Source: Pseudomonas sp. Choline-02u-1 (GTDB taxonomy: Bacteria > Pseudomonadota > Gammaproteobacteria > Pseudomonadales > Pseudomonadaceae). Taken from it: a stretch of DNA of 64,000 nt. Positions 41,864 to 50,599 of the stretch are shown piece after piece. The notes below the pieces were generated by a model. It was not told where the DNA came from. It did not search any database and saw only the letters and a list, made by a program, of their open reading frames with translations. Both the position numbers and the translations under genes were made by a program. Each line of letters starts with the position of its first letter. The first letter of the stretch is position 1. The stretch lies in the NCBI RefSeq assembly GCF_002836515.1, contig NZ_PJBC01000067.1, forward strand, positions 124,001 to 188,000, read 5' to 3'.

Positions 41864-43720
41864 ATGCTTCGCCTGTTTGAAGAAAGGCTCGACCCCTTCC
41901 CGCCCGACGAGGCGCCGCCACCGCCAGTCGGCCTGATGCGTTTTTTGTGGGCCTGCACCCGGGGTGCGCGCGGTTACATCCTCGCCTTCGCCCTGCTCAG
42001 CGCCAGCGTGTCGATCTACGAGGCGTGGCTGTTTTCCTTCCTCGGGCAAGTGGTGGATCTGCTCTCGACCTGGCAATCGGGCGGCACCGCGAGTGATGAG
42101 GAAAGCCGTGTGCTGTGGGGTATCGGCATTGTGCTGGTAGTCAGCATCGGGCTGGTGGCGCTGCGCACGATGGTTCAGCACCAGATCTTGGCGATCAATT
42201 TGCCGCTGCGCCTGCGTTGGGACTTTCACCGGTTGATGCTGCGGCAAAGCCTGTCGTTCTTCTCCGACGAGTTTTCCGGGCGAGTCACCACCAAAGTGAT
42301 GCAGACCGCGCTGTCGGTTCGCGAGGTCTTGTTCACCCTGATCGAAATCCTCCCCGGTATCGGCGTGTACTTCATCGCGATCATTGCGCTGGCCGGTGGC
42401 TTTGCGCTGAAACTGATGCTGCCGTTTCTGGCGTGGATCGTTTTGTTCGGGCTGGCGATGGTGTATTTCGTGCCGCGTCTGGGCAAGGTCGGCCAGGAGC
42501 AGGCCGACGCACGCTCCTCGATGACCGGGCGGATTGCCGACGCCTACACCAACATCACCACAGTCAAACTGTTCTCGCACTCCAAGCGTGAAGCGCACTT
42601 TGCCCGCGCGGCGATGGAAGATTTCAAGCTCACCGGATTCCGTCAGATGCGGCTGGTCAGCCAGTTTGAAATCGTCAATCAGGCGCTGGTGGTCGCGTTG
42701 ATTCTGGGTGCCGGCGGCTATGCATTGTGGCTGTGGCATCAGGGCGAAGTCGGCACCGGCGCCGTCGCGGCGATCACCGCCATGGCGTTACGCATCAATG
42801 GCATGTCGCACTGGATCATGTGGCAGATGACTTCGCTGTTCGAAAACATCGGCACTGTGCAGGACGGCATGGCTACCCTGACCAGCGGCCCGAAAGTCCA
42901 GGACGCGCCGAATGCCAAGGTGCTTGAGCCTGCCGGCGGCGAAGTGGTATTCGACAATGTCAGCTTCAACTACAACGGTGAACGTCAGGTGCTCGACGGC
43001 TTGACGCTGCAGATCCGCCCCGGCGAAAAAATCGGCCTGGTTGGCCGCTCCGGTGCGGGCAAATCTACGTTGATCAATCTGCTGCTGCGTTTCTACGACG
43101 TTGATCGCGGCGAGATTCGCATCGATGGGCAAAACATTGCCGAGGTGACTCAGGACAGCCTGCGCAGCGTGATCGGCATGGTCACCCAGGACACCTCGCT
43201 GCTGCACCGCTCGATCCGCGACAACATCGCCTACGGTCGCCCGGACGCTACCGACGAAGACATCCACCGCGCGGCGGTGAACGCCCAGGCAGACGGGTTC
43301 ATCAGCCAGTTGAGCGACAAGCAGGGCCACAGCGGCTACGACACGCTGGTCGGCGAACGCGGCATCAAGCTCTCCGGCGGACAGCGCCAACGTATTGCCA
43401 TCGCCCGTGTGATGCTGAAAAACGCGCCGATTCTGCTGCTCGACGAAGCCACCAGCGCGCTGGACTCGGAAGTCGAAGTGGCGATCCAGGAAAGCCTGGA
43501 TGAAATGATGCAGGGCAAAACCGTGATCGCCATCGCCCACCGCTTGTCGACCATTGCGGCGATGGACCGGCTGATCGTCATGGACGAAGGTCGCATCATC
43601 GAACAAGGCACCCACGCGCAACTGCTGGAGAAGAACGGCACCTATGCGCGACTGTGGCAGCACCAGAGCGGTGGCTTCCTCGGTGAAGATCGCGGTTTGG
43701 TTGAGGTGATGGAGGAGTGA
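41864..43720 (+). CDS. ABC transporter, fused permease and ATP-binding domains
   Basis: A 618-residue half-transporter of the MsbA/Atm1 exporter class. Six hydrophobic helices occupy residues 30-320. The nucleotide-binding domain has Walker A GRSGAGKSTLINLLLRFYDV, the signature LSGGQRQRIAIARVML, Walker B ILLLDEATSALDSE and the switch His in VIAIAHRLSTIA. It would act as a dimer exporting lipid, peptide or drug; no partner identifies the substrate. The ATG at 41864 follows CGGAGA; the 42 upstream codons lack homology. Confidence 0.88.
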   Translation: MLRLFEERLDPFPPDEAPPPPVGLMRFLWACTRGARGYILAFALLSASVSIYEAWLFSFLGQVVDLLSTWQSGGTASDEESRVLWGIGIVLVVSIGLVALRTMVQHQILAINLPLRLRWDFHRLMLRQSLSFFSDEFSGRVTTKVMQTALSVREVLFTLIEILPGIGVYFIAIIALAGGFALKLMLPFLAWIVLFGLAMVYFVPRLGKVGQEQADARSSMTGRIADAYTNITTVKLFSHSKREAHFARAAMEDFKLTGFRQMRLVSQFEIVNQALVVALILGAGGYALWLWHQGEVGTGAVAAITAMALRINGMSHWIMWQMTSLFENIGTVQDGMATLTSGPKVQDAPNAKVLEPAGGEVVFDNVSFNYNGERQVLDGLTLQIRPGEKIGLVGRSGAGKSTLINLLLRFYDVDRGEIRIDGQNIAEVTQDSLRSVIGMVTQDTSLLHRSIRDNIAYGRPDATDEDIHRAAVNAQADGFISQLSDKQGHSGYDTLVGERGIKLSGGQRQRIAIARVMLKNAPILLLDEATSALDSEVEVAIQESLDEMMQGKTVIAIAHRLSTIAAMDRLIVMDEGRIIEQGTHAQLLEKNGTYARLWQHQSGGFLGEDRGLVEVMEE

Positions 43721-43915
43721 TCAGGCTGGAGGGCCGGGGCCCCGGGCAACAGGATCGGCTCGAGGTTCTCGAGAAGGACATCTGGCGGGCGCATGGCTGT
43801 AATCCGCGGCAGGAGATGGCCGCTGCGCCCGCAACGAACGCCTCTGAAGCGACTACGGCTACGGACTCCTTGCGATGAGAGAAGTCCGTTTCAAGAGGTT
43901 ATCCGTTGAGAGTCT

Positions 43916-44617
43916 TCACTCCAGGCATCGCTTGGGCGTCAGTCGAGTTTGCTCGGTGTTCGGCACCTCAGCACTGACATCTGCCTGTTTACGGCTGCTG
44001 AATTCAATCGGATAAGGCCCGGTCTGCGCCAGAGCTGCCTGCACACGGCTGACAAAGGCCGCGTCGTCCAGGGTGTAGAAAACCCACACTTGACGCTTTC
44101 CGCCGGTGACCGTGCACCCCCACTTTGCGAACTCATCCGCCGTTACAGCCGCCTTAATCAGGCGGTCCACCTGCATCATCCGCGCGGATTCCTTTGAACT
44201 CGGCAGGAAGCGATCCGACACGTATTTCCAGCTGATGCGAGCCTTGTAAGGAAACGCCTGGGTATCCTTGAGATTCAGGTCGGAAGGCATGCGAAAACTC
44301 GCTGGCATTGGCTCGTCAGGAAAATCAGACGGTTGGAAATCGCTGTCGCCTGGCACGGCCACTTGCCGTTGCGGATTGTCAGCAGGATCATCACTGAGCA
44401 GTATTCTGAGCGCTTCAGCTTGGCGCTCTTTCCGCTCGCTCATGCATTTGGCGTAGGCCTTTGTATGCGCTGGACCGGCATCCAGACAAGGATCGCGCTC
44501 CACCGGTCTTGGAGAATGGGAGCGCGTGCAGCCGGTCGTGATCAGGCTTGCCAGCAACAATAGAACAACGGCTGGCCAGATTTCAGGGCGCAGGGAAGCG
44601 TGGGGAGTGACTTTCAA
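43916..44617 (-). CDS. Hypothetical lipoprotein, probable TTG start
   Basis: A 233-residue secreted protein. A hydrophobic segment ends in a lipobox (LLLLASLITTGCTRS), so the mature protein would be anchored by Cys near residue 30. The rest is soluble, with several cysteines (CLDAGPAHTKAYAKCMSERK, KWGCTVTGGKRQVWVFYTLD) and a VSRVQAALAQTGPYPIEFSS block near the C-terminus. No family is recognised. I place the start at TTG 44617 because AAGGAAGG is just upstream. The 195 bases between it and the ABC gene hold nothing clear. Confidence 0.65.
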   Translation of the reverse strand: MKVTPHASLRPEIWPAVVLLLLASLITTGCTRSHSPRPVERDPCLDAGPAHTKAYAKCMSERKERQAEALRILLSDDPADNPQRQVAVPGDSDFQPSDFPDEPMPASFRMPSDLNLKDTQAFPYKARISWKYVSDRFLPSSKESARMMQVDRLIKAAVTADEFAKWGCTVTGGKRQVWVFYTLDDAAFVSRVQAALAQTGPYPIEFSSRKQADVSAEVPNTEQTRLTPKRCLE

Positions 44618-44781
44618 GTGGCCTTCCTTGGATGAGCAGCAGTACGAGACATATGGAAAACGGCGCATTTTGCCTGCCACCCCTGCTCCATGAACAGGCC
44701 AAAGCGGAATTAAAGTGGCAATTCATCACAAGCAGTGCTCGACCAGCCACAGCCGCTTGTGACGAACAGCCACATACTCCC

Positions 44782-45123
44782 TCAGATGCCTACGCTGGCA
44801 CCGCTGTCCGGTACGCCAAAGTCGCCCCCCGGAAAAGCACCACCCTCAATGTGATAGACCCTAGGTTCTGCCGAAAAATAATCCTCAAGCCCCAGCATGA
44901 ACCGCTGGTGGTCTTCGCTTTCTTCAAACCCCGGCGAGTGATCCTCAAGCGATTGCCAGCGCACGATCAAATTGAATTGCTCGGGGGTTTCAATACCTTG
45001 CGCCAGCAAGTGGCCGCCGTAGCCTTTGGCGCGAGTGAGCAACGGTTCGACTTCGGCAAATGCCCTTCGGAAGGCTTCAGTCTGTTGTGGGTGAACGGGC
45101 AGCACAGCGATCTCGTAAACCAT
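44782..45123 (-). CDS. Antibiotic-biosynthesis-monooxygenase (ABM) fold protein
   Basis: A 113-residue single-domain dimeric alpha-beta barrel protein: MVYEIAVLPVHPQQTEAFRR, GYGGHLLAQGIETPEQFNLI, VRWQSLEDHSPGFEESEDHQ and FMLGLEDYFSAEP follow the ABM pattern. Small ABM proteins modify quinone-like compounds or heme, or act as dimerising accessories. It lies 16 bases after the MDR oxidoreductase gene and is probably co-transcribed with it under ArsR control, fitting a shared quinone-related role. Confidence 0.82.
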   Translation of the reverse strand: MVYEIAVLPVHPQQTEAFRRAFAEVEPLLTRAKGYGGHLLAQGIETPEQFNLIVRWQSLEDHSPGFEESEDHQRFMLGLEDYFSAEPRVYHIEGGAFPGGDFGVPDSGASVGI

Positions 45124-45139
45124 GATGTTTCTCCAAAAT

Positions 45140-46114
45140 TCAGACGATGAGCGAAGGCTCGACGGCGATGGCGATTTTTCCCAGCAGACCGTTGTTGGCG
45201 CTTTCCAGTCGGGCATGGGCGAGCGGGATGTCGGCGAGCGAGTACACCGCGCCAACGTGGGGCCGCAACTGGCCGCGCTCGACCAACGCGCTCAGTTCAT
45301 CAAGCTTGCCGCGGTTCTGGCGGGTGAAGACGAAGTGATAGCTGGCGTTCTTGCCCCAGGCCTGGACAAGGTTTTGTGGCTGCGCAATGTCGACGATCGA
45401 GACGACGCGGCCAAGCTGGGCGAGCGCGTCGGCGCTGCGGGACAGGGTATCGCCGCCGATGGTGTCGAACACCACATCGACGCCATGCCCGGCAGTTTCG
45501 CGCATGATCGCTTCGACGTAGTCCTCCTGGGTGTAATCGATGACCACGTCAGCGCCCAGGCGGCGGACGAACTCGGCGTTGGCCTCGCGCACGGTGGTGA
45601 ACACTCTGGCGCCCATGGCCTTGGCCACCTGAATCGCCACATGACCGACCCCGCCCGCGCCGCCATGGATCAGAATGCTCTCGCCCACGCGGAGCACGGC
45701 GCGCACGGTCAGCGCTTCCCACACAGTACCGCCGACCAGACTCAGACTGGCCGCCTCCAGGTGACTCAGCGAGGCAGGCTTTCTGGCGATGATGCTTTCG
45801 GCCGCGACGTGGTACTCGGCATAACTGCCCTGCCCGTCGAATATCTGCGGGGTGTACCAGACTTCGTCGCCCGGCGCGAAAGCGCTGACGCCCGGCCCGA
45901 TGGCTTCAACCACGCCCGACACGTCGTGACCGGTAATGGCCGGCAGCGGCACCAGATCGGGATAGTCACCGCGCCTAACCTGATAATCCAGCGGATTGAT
46001 GGAAGTGGCGTGCACTCGGACCAGCACTTGGCCCGCTTGCGGAACCGGTTTGGGCACATCGTTGAGTTCGAACGAATCAGGACCGCCAAAGGATTTCAGA
46101 ATCATCGCTTTCAT
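45140..46114 (-). CDS. NAD(P)-dependent quinone oxidoreductase, medium-chain family
   Basis: A 324-residue MDR protein: MKAMILKSFGGPDSFELNDV start, ATSINPLDYQVRRGDYPDLV, ITGHDVSGVVEAIGPGVSAF, GDEVWYTPQIFDGQGSYAEY, and cofactor loop SILIHGGAGGVGHVAIQVAK. It lacks zinc ligands. It probably reduces quinones or alpha,beta-unsaturated carbonyls. The gene is second in an arsR-mdr-abm operon and carries its own ATATCG(N8)CGATAT site 27 bases upstream of its start. Confidence 0.87.
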   Translation of the reverse strand: MKAMILKSFGGPDSFELNDVPKPVPQAGQVLVRVHATSINPLDYQVRRGDYPDLVPLPAITGHDVSGVVEAIGPGVSAFAPGDEVWYTPQIFDGQGSYAEYHVAAESIIARKPASLSHLEAASLSLVGGTVWEALTVRAVLRVGESILIHGGAGGVGHVAIQVAKAMGARVFTTVREANAEFVRRLGADVVIDYTQEDYVEAIMRETAGHGVDVVFDTIGGDTLSRSADALAQLGRVVSIVDIAQPQNLVQAWGKNASYHFVFTRQNRGKLDELSALVERGQLRPHVGAVYSLADIPLAHARLESANNGLLGKIAIAVEPSLIV

Positions 46115-46141
46115 GGCAAAACCTCGTATCGATAAAGAGGG

Positions 46142-46161
46142 ATATCGGGAATTCTCGATAT
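46142..46161. promoter_or_regulatory. ArsR-type operator upstream of the oxidoreductase gene
   Basis: Palindrome ATATCG-GGAATTCT-CGATAT (arms ATATCG/CGATAT, eight-base centre). An identical arm pattern occurs upstream of the ArsR gene at 46490. Confidence 0.75.
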
Positions 46162-46177
46162 CCTAGAGTAAAAAAAA

Positions 46178-46480
46178 TTACAGCTCTTTCCCTATGATCT
46201 CTGCAAGCGCGCTGATAGCAGCCTCATTGCGTTTGTAGTAGGTCCATTGACCGATGCGTCGCACTTCAACCAGCCCCACGCGCTGCAACGTGGCCAGGTA
46301 ACTCGACACCGTCGACTGCGACAGGCCGATACCTTCCTGGATGCTGCTGACGCAGACGCCCTCAACAAGCACATCACCCTCATCCTGCGGGGGGAAGTTC
46401 TTGACGGGATCCTTCAGGCCTTCAAGGATCTTGAGGCGCGTCGGGTTCGAGAGGGCTTTGAAGATTTCGATCAGTTCCAT
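46178..46480 (-). CDS. ArsR-family regulator (PyeR-like)
   Basis: A 100-residue winged-helix regulator: MELIEIFKALSNPTRLKILE, GLKDPVKNFPPQDEGDV and SQSTVSSYLATLQRVGLVEV with RIGQWTYYKRNEA. It lacks the metal-binding ELCVCDL cysteines of arsenic sensors; a CVSS motif with one Cys remains. It resembles PyeR of P. aeruginosa, an ArsR repressor of a quinone/oxidoreductase cluster (from memory). A palindrome sits 10 bases before its start and another before the downstream oxidoreductase gene, indicating autorepression. Confidence 0.87.
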   Translation of the reverse strand: MELIEIFKALSNPTRLKILEGLKDPVKNFPPQDEGDVLVEGVCVSSIQEGIGLSQSTVSSYLATLQRVGLVEVRRIGQWTYYKRNEAAISALAEIIGKEL

Positions 46481-46489
46481 GCGCCGAGG

Positions 46490-46509
46490 ATATCGAGATT
46501 CTTCGATAT
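46490..46509. promoter_or_regulatory. ArsR-type operator upstream of the arsR gene
   Basis: Palindrome ATATCG-AGATTCTT-CGATAT, same arms and spacing as the site at 46142. It lies 10 bases upstream of the ArsR start codon, where binding would block initiation of transcription or the promoter itself. Confidence 0.75.
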
Positions 46510-46537
46510 GTCAATGCGGTTTTTCAGTGTGTTTTTA

Positions 46538-48121
46538 TCAGGAAGCAATCGGAGCCTGGGCAATGCTTGCGTCGGTGCGAGGCCGACTGTCCAGACAATG
46601 CTGTTTGAACTGTGCGCATTCCATGGCTTTCGCGAACAGCCATCCCTGTGCATATCGCACCTGGCTGGCGCGCAGCAATTCGAGCTGCGCCGGAGTCTCA
46701 ACGCCTTCAGCGACCAGTGTCAGCCGCAACGCGTGGCCCATCTGGATGACGTGAGTGACCAGCAGGGTCTTCTCCTCTGCTTCGCTGATCTGGTCAACGA
46801 AGGATCGGTCGATCTTGAGCACGTCCAGCGGTAATTGCTGCAGGTATTGCAAGCTCGAATAGCCGGTGCCGAAGTCATCCAGCGCGACAACAAACCCGGC
46901 GCTTCGCGCGCGCTCCAGCGTGATTTTTGCGCACGCCAGGTCGACGAGGCTGCGTTCTGTCACTTCGAGCCATATCTGCGCGGGCTGCACGTCGAGGCGA
47001 CGGCATTCATTCAACAAAGTGGGTATCAGTCGCCCAGAACTCACGTCGGCCGCAGCGAGATTCAAGGCCACGTGCAACGAACGATCACTGGCGAGCATGG
47101 CGCCAAGGTCTGCGAATACGCGATGGAGCACTTGATCAGTGATCGCTTCAATCAATCCGCTGGATTCGGCCAGTGGAATGAACATGTCCGGATAGACCAG
47201 CATGCCGTTGGGTTTTTGCCAGCGAACCAAGGCTTCAGCGCCGATGCAGCGTTGGGTTTCAATTTCAATGATCGGCTGATAATGAACGACGAATTCCTGT
47301 CGCCGCACCGCGCGCTCCAGTGCGGCCAGCGGAGACAGCTTGCGACGCCACCAGCGCAGGCTCGCGAAGACCAGGCCTGTGGTGATGGCAAGACCGATCG
47401 GCAGCAGATAAAGAACGTGTCGCCCGAGGCTGCGCAACAGTTGCTGTCGAGGGATTGCGGCAATTACGGTGAAGTTGCCTTGGGCCACCAGAGTGTAGAG
47501 GAAGCCGTCCTTCAGGCCATGCGTAGGCCCCTCATGCACCAAGGCGAGGAAACTCGCCATGTTCGGGTCCGCCGGGCCGAGCAAGCGGCCCTGACGTGTG
47601 CCGACGGCCAGCCTGACGCCTTCATCCAGTACGACTTCGCGAAACTGTTCCGGGTCGACCAGCACGTTGAACGCAGCGAACTGCAAGGCCAGCATCGGCT
47701 TGATCAGATCGTTGTCATCGTGCGCATCGATGGATACCTTCACCCCGTCGTCAGTGACGAAATCCTCCGCCCACTGCCTCGAACGAGGCGGCGTGGCGCC
47801 CCATGACGTGCAGGCAAACACATCCTCTTCGTAGCCCACCGTCTCGACCGAAAACGTATTCATGGCGATCATGCGCATCTGCTCGATGCCTTGTGGCGAG
47901 CAGGGTTCGAGGTCAGTGACGGCAATGCTTTTCAGTGCTTGGGAGGCTTGCGCGAATGTCTGTCTGGCGCGATCGTTGGCAATCGCGGCGAGTGTCTGAA
48001 GACGGTCATGGGCCGCGTAGATCGACAGCGTCCAGCTTGCCGCGAAGGTCAAGCCCAACGGGACGATCACCGCAAGGACGGTCAGCAATATTCCCCGCTG
48101 CATGATCTTTGAACGCTTCAT
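46538..48121 (-). CDS. c-di-GMP phosphodiesterase with CSS sensor and EAL domain
   Basis: A 527-residue inner-membrane protein. A first membrane helix (GILLTVLAVIVPLGLTFAAS) and a second (VLYLLPIGLAITTGLVFASL, about 235) bracket a periplasmic CSS-motif domain with the cysteines in LEPCSPQGIEQM and VFACTSWG; such domains sense redox through DsbA/B. The EAL domain has IGAEALVRWQ, then VALNLAAADVS, LEVTERSLVD, DDFGTGYSSLQYLQQLPLDV and KIDRSFVDQI, including catalytic residues, so activity is likely. It would lower c-di-GMP. The ATG at 48121 is preceded by GGCGGTGA. Confidence 0.9.
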   Translation of the reverse strand: MKRSKIMQRGILLTVLAVIVPLGLTFAASWTLSIYAAHDRLQTLAAIANDRARQTFAQASQALKSIAVTDLEPCSPQGIEQMRMIAMNTFSVETVGYEEDVFACTSWGATPPRSRQWAEDFVTDDGVKVSIDAHDDNDLIKPMLALQFAAFNVLVDPEQFREVVLDEGVRLAVGTRQGRLLGPADPNMASFLALVHEGPTHGLKDGFLYTLVAQGNFTVIAAIPRQQLLRSLGRHVLYLLPIGLAITTGLVFASLRWWRRKLSPLAALERAVRRQEFVVHYQPIIEIETQRCIGAEALVRWQKPNGMLVYPDMFIPLAESSGLIEAITDQVLHRVFADLGAMLASDRSLHVALNLAAADVSSGRLIPTLLNECRRLDVQPAQIWLEVTERSLVDLACAKITLERARSAGFVVALDDFGTGYSSLQYLQQLPLDVLKIDRSFVDQISEAEEKTLLVTHVIQMGHALRLTLVAEGVETPAQLELLRASQVRYAQGWLFAKAMECAQFKQHCLDSRPRTDASIAQAPIAS

Positions 48122-48276
48122 TTCACCGCCTGAATAAACTGGCCCGTAACGCGCCTTTGCGATGGCTGGACGGTCGCTTGATCGGCACCTGTTGCTGCTT
48201 TTAACGTGGATTCGAAGCAGAATCAACAACTCTGCCGATTAGTTGAAAGCCCCGTGACATGCATCAATTGGTTGTC

Positions 48277-49917
48277 TCATTCGCATGTGCCTGAGGGCAG
48301 CGACAGGTGCGACTCCACCCGATTGCGTCCGCCCTGCTTGGCCCGGTACAGGCATTCGTCGGCTTTCTTGAGCACGATCTCTGCGGTGGTCGGCAAATGT
48401 TCACACGTGGCCACGCCGATCGAAGCGGTGATGTGCCCCACCGTCTCAATATCGCTGGTCGCAATGGCCTGACGAATCCGCTCAGCGATGACGCTGGCCG
48501 AGGCTACATCGGTTTCCGGCAAAATCAGCAGAAACTCCTCTCCCCCGGCCCGGCACGCAAGGTCGCCGGTGCGAGAGTGGGTTTGCAGTGTGTGTGCGAC
48601 CTGCTTTATCGCCAGGTCGCCCTTGTCGTGGCCGAAGGTGTCGTTGACCCTTTTGAAATGGTCGATGTCCAGCGATAAGACCGAATAGGTCCGACCGGCG
48701 CGCTCAAGGCCGCGCAACTCTTCATCCATTGCCCTGCGATTGGCCAGTCCCGTCATCGGGTCGGTCAGCACCTGCTGGTTCACGCGGCCCAGCTTCGCTT
48801 GCAACAACTGAACGCCGGCCAGCATCGCCTGGCGAATGGAAAACGCTTCTTGATACCAGGCTTTGACGTGGCGAAGTTGCTCAGTGGCCTGCGGCGCTGA
48901 CAACTGCCGGGCAATACGCGAGAGCTGGTTGAGAGGGCGACAGACCAGCGAGGTGCCGAACCAGATCAGTACGAAGCCGATCAGAGCGGCAGGCACCATC
49001 CCTTCAAAAACATCGCGCATCAAGGTGTTCATGGGCGCCAGACTGACCTCGCGCGGCTGCTGCGCGACCACGGCCCAACCGGCGCCCGGCACTTGAGCGT
49101 ACCCGGCCAGCATCGCCACGCCCTTGTAATTGCGCACGGTCATTGAACCGCTCTCGCCCCGTAACGCCGCATCCGCGGTTTTGCTCCAGCCCAGGGTGTC
49201 GCCAATGCGCGCCGCATCAGGGTGAAAAAGCAGTTGGCGGTCCTGATCGGTGACAAAGACGAAAGTACCTTCGTGCTGAAAATGACGGCTGATCAAGGTG
49301 TGCAGTGCGTTGTCTTCGCGCAGATAAACCGAGCCGCCGATGATGCCCACGTAACGCTCAGCTGCGTCGTAAACGGGCTGGGAGATAAACACCACAAGAT
49401 TGCCGGCGCTCGATGGGTAGGCCGGGCTGATGAAAGGCCGCTGCGCCTCGATGGCCTTGCGAATGGCATCCGAGCTCAACGTCGAACCATTGATTTGCAG
49501 GGTGTCCGGGTACGCCTTCAGCACCTTGGCATTGCGATCGATAACGGCGATCGAGTTGAAATCGGCATCCTGTTTTTGCAGGCGCACCGCCTCGGCGCTC
49601 ATCACATTCGCGTCACCCCAGGCCTTGCCCAGTTCACTGGCGCTGTAACGCAGATGGTTCTGTGCCGAATGAATGAATTCGGAGAGGCTCGAAGCGACCT
49701 TTGCTGCATAGGCACTGTTAGATTGCAGCGCGTGGTCAATCAAGGCATCGCGCTGCACGCGGTAGGCAGTGACAAGGCTGTTGCCCAACGTCGCCAGAAC
49801 AGACAGCAACACCAGAGACAAAATGAGCCCACGCAGGTTGAGAGCGACGGCGGGTTGCCTGGCAGCCAGCGTCTCTTCGCTGACGGATTCTTGCGGGGTG
49901 TCCGTTCTGTCGATCAT
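48277..49917 (-). CDS. Membrane diguanylate cyclase with periplasmic Cache-type sensor
   Basis: A 546-residue protein. A transmembrane helix near residue 30 and a second near 315 (MVPAALIGFVLIWFGTSLVC) flank a dCache-like sensor (SAYPSSAGN-type segment, ISQPVYDAAERYVGIIGGSV, GWAVVAQQPREV). The GGDEF domain reads LTDPMTGLANRRAMDEELRG, LSLDIDHFKRVNDTFGHDKG and ACRAGGEEFLLILPETD, an intact active site. An RxxD inhibitory site (RTGD) sits five residues before GGEEF. It makes c-di-GMP. It is next to, and on the same strand as, the EAL phosphodiesterase, with 155 bases between them. Confidence 0.9.
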   Translation of the reverse strand: MIDRTDTPQESVSEETLAARQPAVALNLRGLILSLVLLSVLATLGNSLVTAYRVQRDALIDHALQSNSAYAAKVASSLSEFIHSAQNHLRYSASELGKAWGDANVMSAEAVRLQKQDADFNSIAVIDRNAKVLKAYPDTLQINGSTLSSDAIRKAIEAQRPFISPAYPSSAGNLVVFISQPVYDAAERYVGIIGGSVYLREDNALHTLISRHFQHEGTFVFVTDQDRQLLFHPDAARIGDTLGWSKTADAALRGESGSMTVRNYKGVAMLAGYAQVPGAGWAVVAQQPREVSLAPMNTLMRDVFEGMVPAALIGFVLIWFGTSLVCRPLNQLSRIARQLSAPQATEQLRHVKAWYQEAFSIRQAMLAGVQLLQAKLGRVNQQVLTDPMTGLANRRAMDEELRGLERAGRTYSVLSLDIDHFKRVNDTFGHDKGDLAIKQVAHTLQTHSRTGDLACRAGGEEFLLILPETDVASASVIAERIRQAIATSDIETVGHITASIGVATCEHLPTTAEIVLKKADECLYRAKQGGRNRVESHLSLPSGTCE

Positions 49918-50041
49918 CGTCTGCCCTGACAGGTCTGTTTGGGAATGTGCTGCGCAAGCACCTGAGCGAGTATAAGCGCTTGCGCGAGACACGCCTGATC
50001 GAGCTCGAAATAAGGAAGTACCTGCCTGCTGCGTCTGGGCT

Positions 50042-50165
50042 TCAAGCCGGGTCCAGCAACACCCACAACCGCACGATTTCCCCTTCACTGATTGTCGCCA
50101 CATCAACGCCGCTGACGATTACCGGGCCTGCAGCCAGGCCTGCATGCCAGCGCAGGTAACCCAAG
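50042..50165 (-). pseudogene. C-terminal fragment of a SnoaL-like (NTF2-fold) protein
   Basis: One leftward frame reads GYLRWHAGLAAGPVIVSGVD then VATISEGEIVRLWVLLDPA and stops at 50042. This matches the last strands of the NTF2-like/SnoaL polyketide-cyclase family (ISEGKI-R-x-W-x-xLDPA). Nothing upstream continues the fold. Confidence 0.6.
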
Positions 50166-50254
50166 CCGTGTGCTGATTGCTATTTTGCGAATCTGAACCA
50201 GACATTATTGAATCCTCGATTGGTCGGTGAAGCCCGGTCGCCCGGGCTCAACGG

Positions 50255-50443
50255 TTAACCATGCTTGATCAGGTTCAAGGCCGGTAGCGGGCCGCCTGGG
50301 AACTGCGCAAGCAGACCCTGCTGCACACCGCCCAGATCGATGCCATAAAAACCCAACTGGTCAATCAGCTCTGCAACCCTGGCTTTGCTGGCGGCATCCT
50401 CACCGGAGTGACACAGCACACGCTTGCCGCCCTCGGTAGTCAT
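50255..50443 (-). pseudogene. C-terminal fragment of an F420-type NADP oxidoreductase
   Basis: The leftward frame encodes GKRVLCHSGEDAASKARVAE, LIDQLGFYGIDLGGVQQG and GGPLPALNLIKHG with a stop at 50255. It corresponds to the end of NADPH-dependent F420-reductase-like proteins; the Rossmann half is missing. It is a different subfamily from the intact gene at 21417. Confidence 0.65.
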
Positions 50444-50599
50444 ACGATCTCTGAAACCCAAGCATCGCCCAAGCCATGCCGACAGTATGGTCATTCGAGC
50501 TTGCCGCCCCTGCATGATTACGGTACAAATCACGAGGTTGTACGACAACATAATAAAAACCTGAGCCACCTCGAGTGGCTATCACTTTTGAGATCTGCC

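Larger units (their letters stand above)
49918..50599. other. Relic-containing intergenic region
   Basis: No intact gene is present. It contains two leftward gene fragments (next two entries) and, at the right end, the promoter and leader of the EamA transporter gene. The stretch 50500-50599 is more AT-rich, with AATAAAAACC just upstream of the leader. Confidence 0.5.

Noticed and set aside
41762..42739. 325-codon leftward frame
   Set aside because: Antisense of the ABC transporter membrane domain.
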